DNA from: a virus
Strand: one strand, 5' to 3'
Virus record (IMG/VR): IMGVR_UViG_3300032308_000878
Span: 1-41,986 of that record
Length of the DNA: 41,986 nucleotides
Shown: positions 32,688-38,063 of the stretch, piece after piece
Numbering within the stretch: position 1 is the stretch's first letter
Layout: each line of letters begins with the position of its first letter
Position numbers and translations under genes: made by a program
The notes under the pieces: model-generated
The model's input: only the letters and a program-made list of their open reading frames with translations
Told to the model about the DNA's origin: nothing
Databases searched by the model: none

Positions 32688-32875
32688 CATAGCCTCCCCG
32701 ACCAGTACTCGTCCCACATCTCTGCGTAGTATGAAATCGTTTTGTCGTAGCAAGGTTCACAAGAAAGGGTGAAGTTGCTCTCGTCATTCACGTAGGCAGT
32801 GTTCATGCGACGAGACTCCACGCCGCGCCTAAGCCGATTGCAATGCGGGCATATGCCGATACCGAAGATAGGCAT
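32687..32875 (-). CDS. Small zinc-ribbon-like protein
   Basis: About 62 residues. It contains two CxxC pairs, CPHC (near 9-12) and CEPC (near 40-43), the spacing of a treble-clef or zinc-ribbon fold, then an aromatic helix YYAEMWDEYW. The frame begins GTG ATG; the ATG at 32875 overlaps the upstream stop (TGATG) and is preferred. Small CxxC phage proteins often bind nucleic acid or host enzymes; the role here is unknown. Confidence 0.7.
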   Translation of the reverse strand: MPIFGIGICPHCNRLRRGVESRRMNTAYVNDESNFTLSCEPCYDKTISYYAEMWDEYWSGRL

Positions 32876-33063
32876 CACATGTCTCTCTCAATAGTTTCCT
32901 CGATGATAGCAACGAACCACAAGATCACTGTGACCGGCCACGCCATGCACGCGACGGCCATCACGTTGATGCCGTACCATTGACACTCCCAGTCACGCAC
33001 TGTCGCCGCGCACCACACAGACAAGCCGCCCATGCAGTACAGAAAGATGCACCAGCCGATCAT
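32875..33063 (-). CDS. Small two-span membrane protein
   Basis: A 62-residue protein with two hydrophobic segments (IGWCIFLYCMGGLSVWC at 2-18 and INVMAVACMAWPVTVILWFVAII at 32-54). The short loop between them (about 19-31) contains WECQWYG, and the acidic C-terminus reads EETIERDM. It overlaps the next gene by 1 base and is itself overlapped at its start. Possible roles are membrane defence, exclusion or early host takeover. Not recognised. Confidence 0.7.
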   Translation of the reverse strand: MIGWCIFLYCMGGLSVWCAATVRDWECQWYGINVMAVACMAWPVTVILWFVAIIEETIERDM

Positions 33064-33341
33064 TGCGCGCCCTCCGTCTTCGGCGCGGGAGTCCTGCGCT
33101 CTAGCCCACTAACAGCGACGGCCAGCAAACTTACTTGCTCTAGTAGAACCGATACGCTTTTCATGTCGGGAACGGCAATGAATACCCCCTCTTCGTCTTC
33201 TTGGTGTGTCTTAGGCGCGTCGTGGCATACCTCGCCCATGCGAGCGGGCCTGTGGGCTGGCGCTATCAATATGCCGTGTCGTCCGCCGCGCGTAGCTTGG
33301 CTAAACAGAAAAGCACCACGCCCCATCTCTACGATATACAT
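33060..33341 (-). CDS. Hypothetical small protein
   Basis: A 93-residue protein with an N-terminal strand MYIVEMGRGAFLF, a central His/Asp/Glu-rich segment (HDAPKTHQEDEEGVFIAVP), and a hydrophobic helix (VLLEQVSLLAVAVSGL). The start is ATG overlapping the upstream stop as TGATG, with GGGGAGGG upstream. No family is recognised. Confidence 0.66.
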   Translation of the reverse strand: MYIVEMGRGAFLFSQATRGGRHGILIAPAHRPARMGEVCHDAPKTHQEDEEGVFIAVPDMKSVSVLLEQVSLLAVAVSGLERRTPAPKTEGAQ

Positions 33342-33643
33342 CAGTGTACCCTCCCCATCTTAGGTACAGCCATCGCGACAATCTCGGACGCATAGACCAC
33401 TACCTGTTGGCCATCGACCTTACCATTGATGTCGTGCAGCGTATCGCAGAAAGACTTGGTGATCGTCAGCGGCAGTTGTACTTTTTTCGCCATGCGCTCA
33501 AGCGCTTCGTAGATCTGGTCCTGCACGTTCGCAGGCCAGTCCTTTATCTCGCCCTCAAGCCAGCCCGTCACAGGTATCTTTAGCTCAAACGTGCGCACAT
33601 GCTGCACAGAAGAGACAAGGGGTTCACCGAGTTTGATAGTCAT
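33341..33643 (-). CDS. Hypothetical protein, 100 residues
   Basis: The frame is open to 33760, but the ATG at 33643 (MTIKLGEP) has GGAGG 5 bases upstream and overlaps the previous stop by ATGA, so it is chosen. It contains a helix-rich core WPANVQDQIYEALERMAKKVQLPLTI and two C-terminal strands (GQQVVVYASEIVAMAVPKMG). Function unknown. Confidence 0.7.
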   Translation of the reverse strand: MTIKLGEPLVSSVQHVRTFELKIPVTGWLEGEIKDWPANVQDQIYEALERMAKKVQLPLTITKSFCDTLHDINGKVDGQQVVVYASEIVAMAVPKMGRVH

Positions 33644-33927
33644 TCTGCCTCCGTGATAATAAAGCCTTCGGTCGGATTGCGCCCCGCCTCTGGCGGTGCC
33701 AAGTACCGATTGATGATGCGCTCTAGCGCCTTGTGATCTGACATGCCCTGCACCACCCAAACAGGCGTGCCGTACCCGTTGATCTTGAGCGAGCGCAGAA
33801 AGTATGTCTCAGGGAACAAGCGGCCCTGATCGTTCGCGGCTATCACGACCAGCGATCGCGAGTTAGACATGCGAGCTTGGCCATCGAGCGACCCGCCCAC
33901 GCAAACACCTGTGTATCCGTAGCCCAT
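33640..33927 (-). CDS. Hypothetical protein, 95 residues
   Basis: An alpha/beta pattern: a Gly-rich first strand (GYGYTGVCVGGSLDG), strand SLVVIAANDQG, strand TPVWVVQGMSD, then helix HKALERIINRYL. The alternation resembles a small Rossmann- or ferredoxin-like protein, but no motif decides. The frame begins GTG ATG; the ATG at 33927 overlaps the upstream TGA. Confidence 0.66.
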   Translation of the reverse strand: MGYGYTGVCVGGSLDGQARMSNSRSLVVIAANDQGRLFPETYFLRSLKINGYGTPVWVVQGMSDHKALERIINRYLAPPEAGRNPTEGFIITEAE

Positions 33928-34238
33928 CACACCTCTCCCTTCATGCGCTTGATGCGCATAATTCTGTTAGCCCTGTCTGCCTGCAACTTGCGATCGAGCT
34001 GTTCCTTGACCGCCATGAAGACACCTAGTTTCTCTGCCACGAAAGCCGACAGCTTCCATAGCGTCTCGTTCATGTCCACCTCGGCCAACATGACAGCCTT
34101 TGTATCCATCAGCAACTTTAGCTCCGCGTACTCGACCCCTAGCTTGGCCGCCAAGGCACGCGGTGGAATGTCGAGCGCATCGCATATCAGGTTGACAAAC
34201 CCGTCACCCGACCCTGTTGTTCTTGCCCGGTCGCCCAC
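33927..34238 (-). CDS. Helix-turn-helix-like regulator
   Basis: A 103-residue protein. Residues 14-45 (FVNLICDALDIPPRALAAKLGVEYAELKLLM) look like a Cro/XRE-type HTH. The C-terminal half is helical and basic (ANRIMRIKRMKG). It starts at GTG with GGGAGAG upstream and overlaps the previous gene by 35 bases, the longest overlap in this region. It is one of two HTH candidates encoded upstream of the TTAAAC palindromes, so it may regulate them (inference). Confidence 0.65.
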   Translation of the reverse strand: MGDRARTTGSGDGFVNLICDALDIPPRALAAKLGVEYAELKLLMDTKAVMLAEVDMNETLWKLSAFVAEKLGVFMAVKEQLDRKLQADRANRIMRIKRMKGEV

Positions 34239-34419
34239 CTACACTCTCCCAAAACTTATTCCAGTCAGCCTGTGTGGCTGGCACGTCTACCTTCTCTTCG
34301 GCTCGTTGCTTGCGAACGTCGTCGTGCGCACAGGGCGGGCGCTCTTCGTCAATCTGCCACCGTGCGCCGCACGCACAGGCCATCTCGTCGCCCTCACGGC
34401 GCGCACGACACGTCAGCAT
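34204..34419 (-). CDS. Small Cys-rich zinc-binding-like protein
   Basis: A 71-residue protein. The ATG at 34419 (MLTCRARREGDEMACACG) lies 1 base after the upstream stop and is preferred over the frame start at 34458. CRxR...CxC... and a later C near HDD give potential metal ligands (C4, C15, C17, C29 with H30). The C-terminal half contains the helix ATQADWNKFWESVGG. It resembles small phage zinc proteins; function unknown. Confidence 0.66.
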   Translation of the reverse strand: MLTCRARREGDEMACACGARWQIDEERPPCAHDDVRKQRAEEKVDVPATQADWNKFWESVGGRPGKNNRVG

Positions 34420-34420
34420 A

Positions 34421-35572
34421 TCAGTACACCGAAGCCTGCGGCTCGTTGCTCCCGTCAAAATTAGCGAGCGCTTCGAGTAGCCGGTTAACCCGCGTCACCA
34501 TTTCGCTGCGCAAGAGCGACGCCTGATCAGCGGTCGGAATGAAGGGTGTCTTGCCGGACACGTAGTTGCCTGCGGTAGAGCGCGACACGCCAAGAATCTT
34601 GGCCAGCGGGGCCTCGGGCATACCGCAGTCGCGAAGCACAGTCAGGACTACGGGGTCTACCGCGCCGTCCTTGTCCGCCTTGGCGGCCTTAGCCTTGGCT
34701 TTTGCGGGGGCCTTTGGCTTCTCGACGGGGGTTTCTGCCCCGGCTTCGCTCTCTTCCTGCTTGGCGGCCTTCTTTTTGGGGGTAGCGGCCTTTTTAGGGG
34801 CCTCTTTGAGCATCTCGATCAGCACGTCAGCCGTCTCATCGCCGTGTTCAAATCTAAACATTTGAAATACGCGCACGTCCTCGGGCGCGAGGCCAAGGCG
34901 CGGCGCTGCACCGGCGGCCAAGATCTCGTCGTCATCTGAGATCAGATCGAAGTCGGAGTACACCGCCATGATGTCGTACCCTTTGCCCAAATGCTCGCGC
35001 ACTTTGTCAACGAGTACTGTTATCTCTGTGTTGCTATCAGTCATATCGTTTGTTCCTTCCTTGCTTTGCGTTAAGATGTGTTCGTTAAGCGTGGCCTCAA
35101 AGACCTTGTGCGGGATGCCTGCGCTGGTCAGGATCTGGTTCGGTGTGCGGTCGGCGGTGAACTGCTTGTACACCTCAGTCCCTACACGTGAGGCCAGCGC
35201 TGGCACTGCGTCCTCTTCGTGCAGCGCCGTGTCGATCGTGTTCTTGGCCAACCAGTCATGCGATAGGTACTCGTTGTACGGCTTCAAGAGTTTCTCGACA
35301 GCCTCGTCGATCGCTTCGTCCCATGCGCTCTGGTCGTCGCACTCATTGCGCTCGCCAAGCAGCAAGCTCTGCGTCTCCATGGCGTCGTGCAGTAGCGGCT
35401 CGACTTCCGATGCGATGCGCTCGATAAACTGTTTCTTGATGACGTTGATAAACGCCTTGGCGCACTCGGCGGAATCAGGCACGCGATTGTTGCGGCCACC
35501 AGCTTTGAATACTGGTAGGGCTAGGGCCTCGGCCCACACGGCGTTGCTGTCGATCTTGTCGCTGATGTTCAT
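34421..35572 (-). CDS. Composite protein: N-terminal helical domain, histone-H1-like linker, C-terminal HTH
   Basis: A 383-residue protein in three parts. Residues 1-250 are mixed helical and acidic. Residues 258-305 are a Lys/Ala/Pro-rich linker (KKAATPKKKAAKQ; then KPKAPAKAKAKAAKADK) like histone H1 tails. Residues 308-370 are an XRE-like HTH (MPEAPLAKILGVSRSTAGNYVSG). Such a layout would let the protein bind DNA both specifically and non-specifically, so a nucleoid-like or regulatory role is possible. It starts behind a copy of the GGAGAGAARYCATGA element. A stretch near residue 175 (GTNDMTDSNTEITVLVD) with an internal ATG and GGAAGGA could be a second start. Confidence 0.72.
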   Translation of the reverse strand: MNISDKIDSNAVWAEALALPVFKAGGRNNRVPDSAECAKAFINVIKKQFIERIASEVEPLLHDAMETQSLLLGERNECDDQSAWDEAIDEAVEKLLKPYNEYLSHDWLAKNTIDTALHEEDAVPALASRVGTEVYKQFTADRTPNQILTSAGIPHKVFEATLNEHILTQSKEGTNDMTDSNTEITVLVDKVREHLGKGYDIMAVYSDFDLISDDDEILAAGAAPRLGLAPEDVRVFQMFRFEHGDETADVLIEMLKEAPKKAATPKKKAAKQEESEAGAETPVEKPKAPAKAKAKAAKADKDGAVDPVVLTVLRDCGMPEAPLAKILGVSRSTAGNYVSGKTPFIPTADQASLLRSEMVTRVNRLLEALANFDGSNEPQASVY

Positions 35573-35582
35573 GACTTCTCTC

Positions 35583-35777
35583 CTATGCTTTCAATGTGTC
35601 GTATTGCGTGGTGCGGCGCGAGGTGTCAGGCGCGATAACCAGAAAGCGCGTGCCGTCGATAGACTGCTTGACCATGAGTACGTCGAACAGCCAATACTGT
35701 TTGCCCTTGATCTCGACGGCCACGTCTTTGTCGCCCTCGACGTTGTGCAGGCAAGCGATTAGGTCCGCTACTTTCAT
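35583..35777 (-). CDS. Hypothetical small protein, 64 residues
   Basis: The ATG at 35777 (MKVADLIACLHNVEGDKDV) overlaps the upstream stop by 4 bases (ATGA) and has GGAGG 8 bases upstream; the GTG at 35792 is rejected. The MKVADLIxxLxxxxGDxxV pattern, then strands with WLFDVLMV and FLVIAPD, resemble the small phage proteins that begin MTVAELIEKLKxxDGDxEV. The function of that group is unknown. Its stop TAG overlaps the next initiation element. Confidence 0.72.
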   Translation of the reverse strand: MKVADLIACLHNVEGDKDVAVEIKGKQYWLFDVLMVKQSIDGTRFLVIAPDTSRRTTQYDTLKA

Positions 35778-35932
35778 TCTCCGTACCTCCACAGTCTAAA
35801 AAGTAGTTGCAGCCCACATATCAGCGCGATTAACGTGGAGATTATGGCGGCGACTTTATCTCCGTTCATGTATTGCAGATTGCCTACGGCCATCCACGCG
35901 GGGGTGGCAAAGAACAATGCTTCTCGACTCAT
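35774..35932 (-). CDS. Small membrane protein, 52 residues
   Basis: Translated by hand: it starts MSREALFFATP behind GGAGAGAAGCC, contains one hydrophobic helix at about residues 27-46 (VAAIISTLIALICGLQLLF), and ends RLWRYGE. Its stop overlaps the next start by ATGA and its start lies in one of the eight copies of the junction element, so two independent coupling signals support it. A single-span inner-membrane protein of unknown role. Confidence 0.74.
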   Translation of the reverse strand: MSREALFFATPAWMAVGNLQYMNGDKVAAIISTLIALICGLQLLFRLWRYGE

Positions 35933-35942
35933 GGCTTCTCTC

Positions 35943-36260
35943 CTAGACTGATTGCAACGCGGTGGTGCCGAGCAACCACTTACGGAAGGTCGGCTTCGTG
36001 TCGATCACAGGGCCGATCAGCGCTGCGAGGTTGGCGTTGCGTGCTTGCTCAAAGCGCTTAGCTTGTAGTGCCTCTTGCGCCGCAGCGTACTTAACGCCAT
36101 TGCTGTCTTCGTAATTTACCATGGCCCCCGCGTGGCCAAAGCCTGCGAACGCTTGAGCGGGTACGGCTTGGCCTTGTCCGATGATCTGCACATTGCCGCC
36201 CTCGTGCTTAACTTGCTCGGGCATTACGATCTCGCCGTCGTAAACTATTGTCTTCGTCAT
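35943..36260 (-). CDS. Hypothetical protein, 105 residues
   Basis: The start is the ATG at 36260 (MTKTIVYDGEIVMPEQV) with GAGG 8 bases upstream; an in-frame GTG at 36269 is rejected. It has beta-rich N-terminal half, a Gln/Gly/Ala segment, then a helical, basic C-terminus with NLAALIGPV and TFRKWLLGT. First gene downstream of the 36261-36361 structured gap. Function unknown. Confidence 0.68.
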   Translation of the reverse strand: MTKTIVYDGEIVMPEQVKHEGGNVQIIGQGQAVPAQAFAGFGHAGAMVNYEDSNGVKYAAAQEALQAKRFEQARNANLAALIGPVIDTKPTFRKWLLGTTALQSV

Positions 36261-36361
36261 GATCTTCACCTCGTTAGGGACACAGGGACTAGCAGCGCGG
36301 CGCTGGCCGGGGAGGTGAGCACCCTAAAGCGCTCAGCACCACCAGCCCCTGTGCCATCTCG
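36261..36361 (-). other. Intergenic region with nested inverted repeats
   Basis: A 101-base gap, long for this region. CACAGGG (36281-36287) pairs with CCCTGTG (36347-36353). Inside it TGAGC (36316-36320) pairs with GCTCA (36331-36335). Together they could fold a cruciform or an RNA leader before the 35943-36260 gene. No clear -35/-10 pair or T-run was seen, so its role (leader, attenuator or protein site) is open. Confidence 0.35.
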
Positions 36362-36787
36362 TTAAACCTCTTCGCGGCGCACGGCCACACCAAGGTCAGA
36401 TGCGAACCCGAGCTTACCACCCTCGCGGATGATGCGCACGGTAAACTTGCGGCCCTCGGTGTCATGCTTCTTGAACCGGCGCACCGCACCGCTCAACCGG
36501 CTTGACAGGGCGTAAAGCTCTTCACGCTTGGCCTTCTCAAACTCAGCGAGCAACGGATAGTCGTCGGCCTTGATGTCGATCGGCACAAACAACGCAGCGC
36601 CCTCGGTGATCTCAGCGATCGGATAGCGCGGATCGCCCTTGAGCGCACGCGTCGCAGGGATGGGGGCCACGTCGATAATCTGAAAGCCCTTCGTATCAAC
36701 AGGCTTGGCCTCAACACGCTTAGCGATCTTGGCTTTAATGCTCGGCGTCGCCTTTTTCTTGGCGGGCTTTGCTGTCTTTTTGCTCAT
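36362..36787 (-). CDS. Lys-rich N-terminus protein, 141 residues
   Basis: The frame is open to 36817, but the ATG at 36787 (MSKKTAKPAKKKATPSIKAK) carries the GGAGAGAAACC element and is chosen. Residues 1-30 are Lys/Ala/Pro-rich, like a DNA- or RNA-binding tail. A globular part follows with strands (EGAALFVPIDI) and a basic helix-strand RLSGAVRRFKKHDTEGRKFTVRIIR. It is the first gene after the second palindromic operator pair. A nucleic-acid-binding role is plausible, not shown. Confidence 0.72.
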   Translation of the reverse strand: MSKKTAKPAKKKATPSIKAKIAKRVEAKPVDTKGFQIIDVAPIPATRALKGDPRYPIAEITEGAALFVPIDIKADDYPLLAEFEKAKREELYALSSRLSGAVRRFKKHDTEGRKFTVRIIREGGKLGFASDLGVAVRREEV

Positions 36788-36798
36788 GGTTTCTCTCC
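36784..36798 (-). repeat. Junction element copy (representative of eight)
   Basis: Minus-strand consensus GGAGAGAARYCATGA. The eight copies end, in plus-strand coordinates, at 35583, 35943, 36798, 37255, 38475, 38684, 38962 and 39273; each is 15 bases long, starting at 35569, 35929, 36784, 37241, 38461, 38670, 38948 and 39259. Each carries the Shine-Dalgarno and start codon of the gene to its left. In four cases (37241, 38461, 38670 and 38948) the same bases encode Gly-Glu-Lys-Pro or Gly-Glu-Lys-Ser and the stop of a gene, depending on frame. Confidence 0.8.
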
Positions 36799-36804
36799 TA
36801 GTTA

Positions 36805-36818
36805 GATGCACGTGCATC
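36805..36818. promoter_or_regulatory. Perfect 14-bp palindrome (operator candidate)
   Basis: GATGCACGTGCATC is self-complementary. It lies between the adjacent TTAAAC palindrome and the Shine-Dalgarno of the 36362-36787 gene, separated from the former by one base. It may be a second operator in the same leader or an RNA hairpin near the ribosome-binding site. Confidence 0.5.
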
Positions 36819-36819
36819 G

Positions 36820-36860
36820 TTAAACAAGTTTAAGTTATGCGCTGTCTTTCTTGGTGTCAA
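36820..36860 (-). promoter_or_regulatory. Sigma70-like promoter with second TTAAAC palindrome
   Basis: TTGACA (36860-36855) lies in the end of the 36835-37071 gene, followed after 17 bases by TAACTT (36837-36832), a weak -10 that starts on that gene's stop codon. The -10 overlaps a 14-base imperfect palindrome, TTAAACAAGTTTAA on the plus strand (36820-36833), differing from the 30470-30483 copy by one central base. The layout repeats that of 30470-30505, which suggests co-regulation. Confidence 0.55.
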
Positions 36861-37071
36861 GTGCTTTTCCAAAGCGCTCTTTGTTTCGTAGTGTCTGGCA
36901 CTTCGCGCAGTTATCAGGGCTATTCGGTTCGTCGCCGTCAAACTCTGGTTTGCCGAGCAACAGAAACTTACGGCACAGCGAGCGGCCATCCCTAAAGTAA
37001 TGCCACTTCGGGCTATTTAGAAGATACGTCCAGCCCTCGTTCTCTTTGACGTTGCTCGGGTGGTGAATCAT
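36835..37071 (-). CDS. Small Cys-containing protein, 78 residues
   Basis: It starts behind AGGAAAG, overlapping the previous stop by ATGA. It contains CRKF...(19)...NCAKC, a possible metal site, within a basic, aromatic protein (GWTYLLNSPKWHYFRDGRS). CxxC with a distant Cys suggests a zinc-finger-like fold of the type common in phage early proteins. Function unknown. Confidence 0.68.
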   Translation of the reverse strand: MIHHPSNVKENEGWTYLLNSPKWHYFRDGRSLCRKFLLLGKPEFDGDEPNSPDNCAKCQTLRNKERFGKALDTKKDSA

Positions 37072-37244
37072 GATACTTTCCTTTCGCCTGTCTCAAACGC
37101 TTCGCGCCCATCTGCCGAATTGTGCACCACGATGATGCCCTCTTGCAGTACAGGCTTGCACCAACAGCCCATGCCGTGAACGTGCACCTTCAAGTCGTCA
37201 ACAGGTGCAACGTCGCAGCCGCTTATAGTCCACCCGCCCATCAT
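37068..37244 (-). CDS. Small Gly/His/Cys protein, 58 residues
   Basis: The start is the ATG at 37244 behind the GGAGAGAAGCC element (an in-frame ATG 3 bases on gives MGGWTISG). It reads SGCDVAPVDDLKVHVHGMGCWCKPVLQEGIIVVHNSADGRE, with a GCWCKP motif and a strand-then-VHNSADGREAFE ending that recurs in small phage proteins. It overlaps both neighbours by 4 bases. Function unknown. Confidence 0.72.
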   Translation of the reverse strand: MMGGWTISGCDVAPVDDLKVHVHGMGCWCKPVLQEGIIVVHNSADGREAFETGERKVS

Positions 37245-37432
37245 GGCTTCTCTCCTGCGCGGGTGTTCCAATCTTTAATCAATGACTTGCGCGACCTTTT
37301 CCAATACAAACTGAACGCCCCCATCACCTTGCAGATGTGGGTCAAACGCCACGTTTTGTCTATGGGATGCTGCTCTATATCCGGCTGTTTGCCGCACCAA
37401 GGGCAAGGCTTCAGCGGTGTTTCTGTGGTCAT
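37241..37432 (-). CDS. Lar-like restriction alleviation protein
   Basis: A 63-residue protein with LKPCPWCGKQPDIEQ at the start and IKDWNTRAG near the end, the two signatures of the Lar family (usually LKPCPFCGG ... WNxRA). Lar from the Rac prophage reduces type I restriction by changing EcoKI modification/restriction balance. It has one CPxC pair visible. It lies among small early-looking genes, consistent with a role soon after DNA entry. The assignment is by motif; the anti-restriction activity is inherited from the family. Confidence 0.8.
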   Translation of the reverse strand: MTTETPLKPCPWCGKQPDIEQHPIDKTWRLTHICKVMGAFSLYWKRSRKSLIKDWNTRAGEKP

Positions 37433-37441
37433 GGCGCGGCC
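37429..37441 (-). repeat. Second junction repeat, 13 bases, three copies
   Basis: TCATGGCGCGGCC (plus strand) occurs identically at 37429-37441, 37584-37596 and 37754-37766. On the minus strand each reads GGCCGCGCCATGA and joins two overlapping genes: it encodes the upstream protein's last residues Ala-Ala-Pro and stop, and the downstream ATG. The three upstream proteins therefore end SEAAP, LKAAP and GKAAP. Confidence 0.8.
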
Positions 37442-37587
37442 TCCGATGTGGGGTTAAGCCTTGGGCAGGGCAGTCCGTTGCCATGAATACTGCCGCACAT
37501 TAAGCACTTTTCCTGCCAAGGGATTGAGCCGCTGATGGGGTCTGCGTTGACATACGGTATTTCAATCGTCGGAGGTTTTTCTTTCAT
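37429..37587 (-). CDS. Small zinc-site protein, 52 residues
   Basis: The start is the ATG at 37587 (MKEKPPTIEIPYVNADP), in the second junction element; the frame to 37716 is rejected. It contains CLMCGS ... GLPCPRL, a CxxC...C set. It ends SEAAP. It overlaps the Lar-like gene by ATGA. Function unknown. Confidence 0.7.
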   Translation of the reverse strand: MKEKPPTIEIPYVNADPISGSIPWQEKCLMCGSIHGNGLPCPRLNPTSEAAP

Positions 37588-37757
37588 GGCGCGGCCTTTA
37601 AGTCTAAGATTGAGTAGGCTTCGTTTATTAAGTATGGAGGCACTAAGTCCTCTAACGCCCCGTTGCCGTGAATGTCTGTCCGTCTTGCGCCTTCGCATAT
37701 CTTTAGCAAAACGCACTCTAGTTCGTTTATACGCAGCCTTAGTTGAAGTTCACTCAT
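37584..37757 (-). CDS. Small helical protein, 57 residues
   Basis: Translated by hand: it starts MSELQLRLRINELECVLLKICEG and ends YSILDLKAAP, mostly helical with a likely coiled coil at the N-terminus (leucines/isoleucines at 4, 6, 8, 10, 13, 17, 18). Both start and stop overlap neighbouring genes by ATGA inside the 13-base junction repeats. No family recognised. Confidence 0.74.
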   Translation of the reverse strand: MSELQLRLRINELECVLLKICEGARRTDIHGNGALEDLVPPYLINEAYSILDLKAAP

Positions 37758-37912
37758 GGCGCGGCCTTTCCGGCTAGGGCTGCTTCCATAGTCTCGATAA
37801 AGCCATCAGTCAGAGGAACTAAGGTTTCGTCAGTAGGTTCGCCATCTTCCAGCGTAAACATATTGCTGGCATTAGCTTCATCTACTACGGCTTGAACAAG
37901 CCCCTCCAACAC
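37754..37912 (-). pseudogene. Downstream half of a frame-split coiled-coil gene
   Basis: Read by hand from the GTG at 37912: LEGLVQAVVDEANASN, then an acidic middle (TLEDGEPTDETLVPLTDGF) and ETMEAALAGKAAP, 52 residues. No convincing Shine-Dalgarno precedes the GTG. Joining this frame to the 38063 gene at the G6 run (37917-37912, minus strand) restores one coiled-coil protein of about 102 residues, so this is probably its C-terminal half. It could also be a separate gene or be reached by a +1 ribosomal shift. Confidence 0.6.
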
Positions 37913-38063
37913 CCCCCACCCGCGCCTCTAGCTGGTCGATGCGTGAATCCTGCGCACCGATATGGTCGAGAGTAATGCGGGCCGCTATGTCGCCCTTGTC
38001 CTTCTTGCGCTGTAATTCTCGCTTCGCTAAAGCCACCAACGGCTCCGGCACTGTTTTGCTCAT
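37878..38063 (-). CDS. Upstream half of a frame-split coiled-coil gene (61 residues as read)
   Basis: It starts MSKTVPEPLVALAKRELQRKK behind AGAGGGATAAG, overlapping the previous stop by ATGA. Residues 30-48 form a coiled-coil start (ITLDHIGAQDSRIDQLEARV). After the G6 run the frame reads GGVGGACSSRSR, low-complexity and unlike a natural ending. Skipping one base there continues into the 37754-37912 frame. As read, it is a 61-residue protein; the family pattern (helix, then LEARV coiled coil) is common in phage early genes. Confidence 0.65.
   Translation of the reverse strand: MSKTVPEPLVALAKRELQRKKDKGDIAARITLDHIGAQDSRIDQLEARVGGVGGACSSRSR

Noticed and set aside
36294-36357. A 22-residue frame MAQGLVVLSALGCS resembling a tiny lipoprotein
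   Set aside because: No Shine-Dalgarno, the lipobox -3 position is Ala, and the DNA is better explained by inverted repeats.
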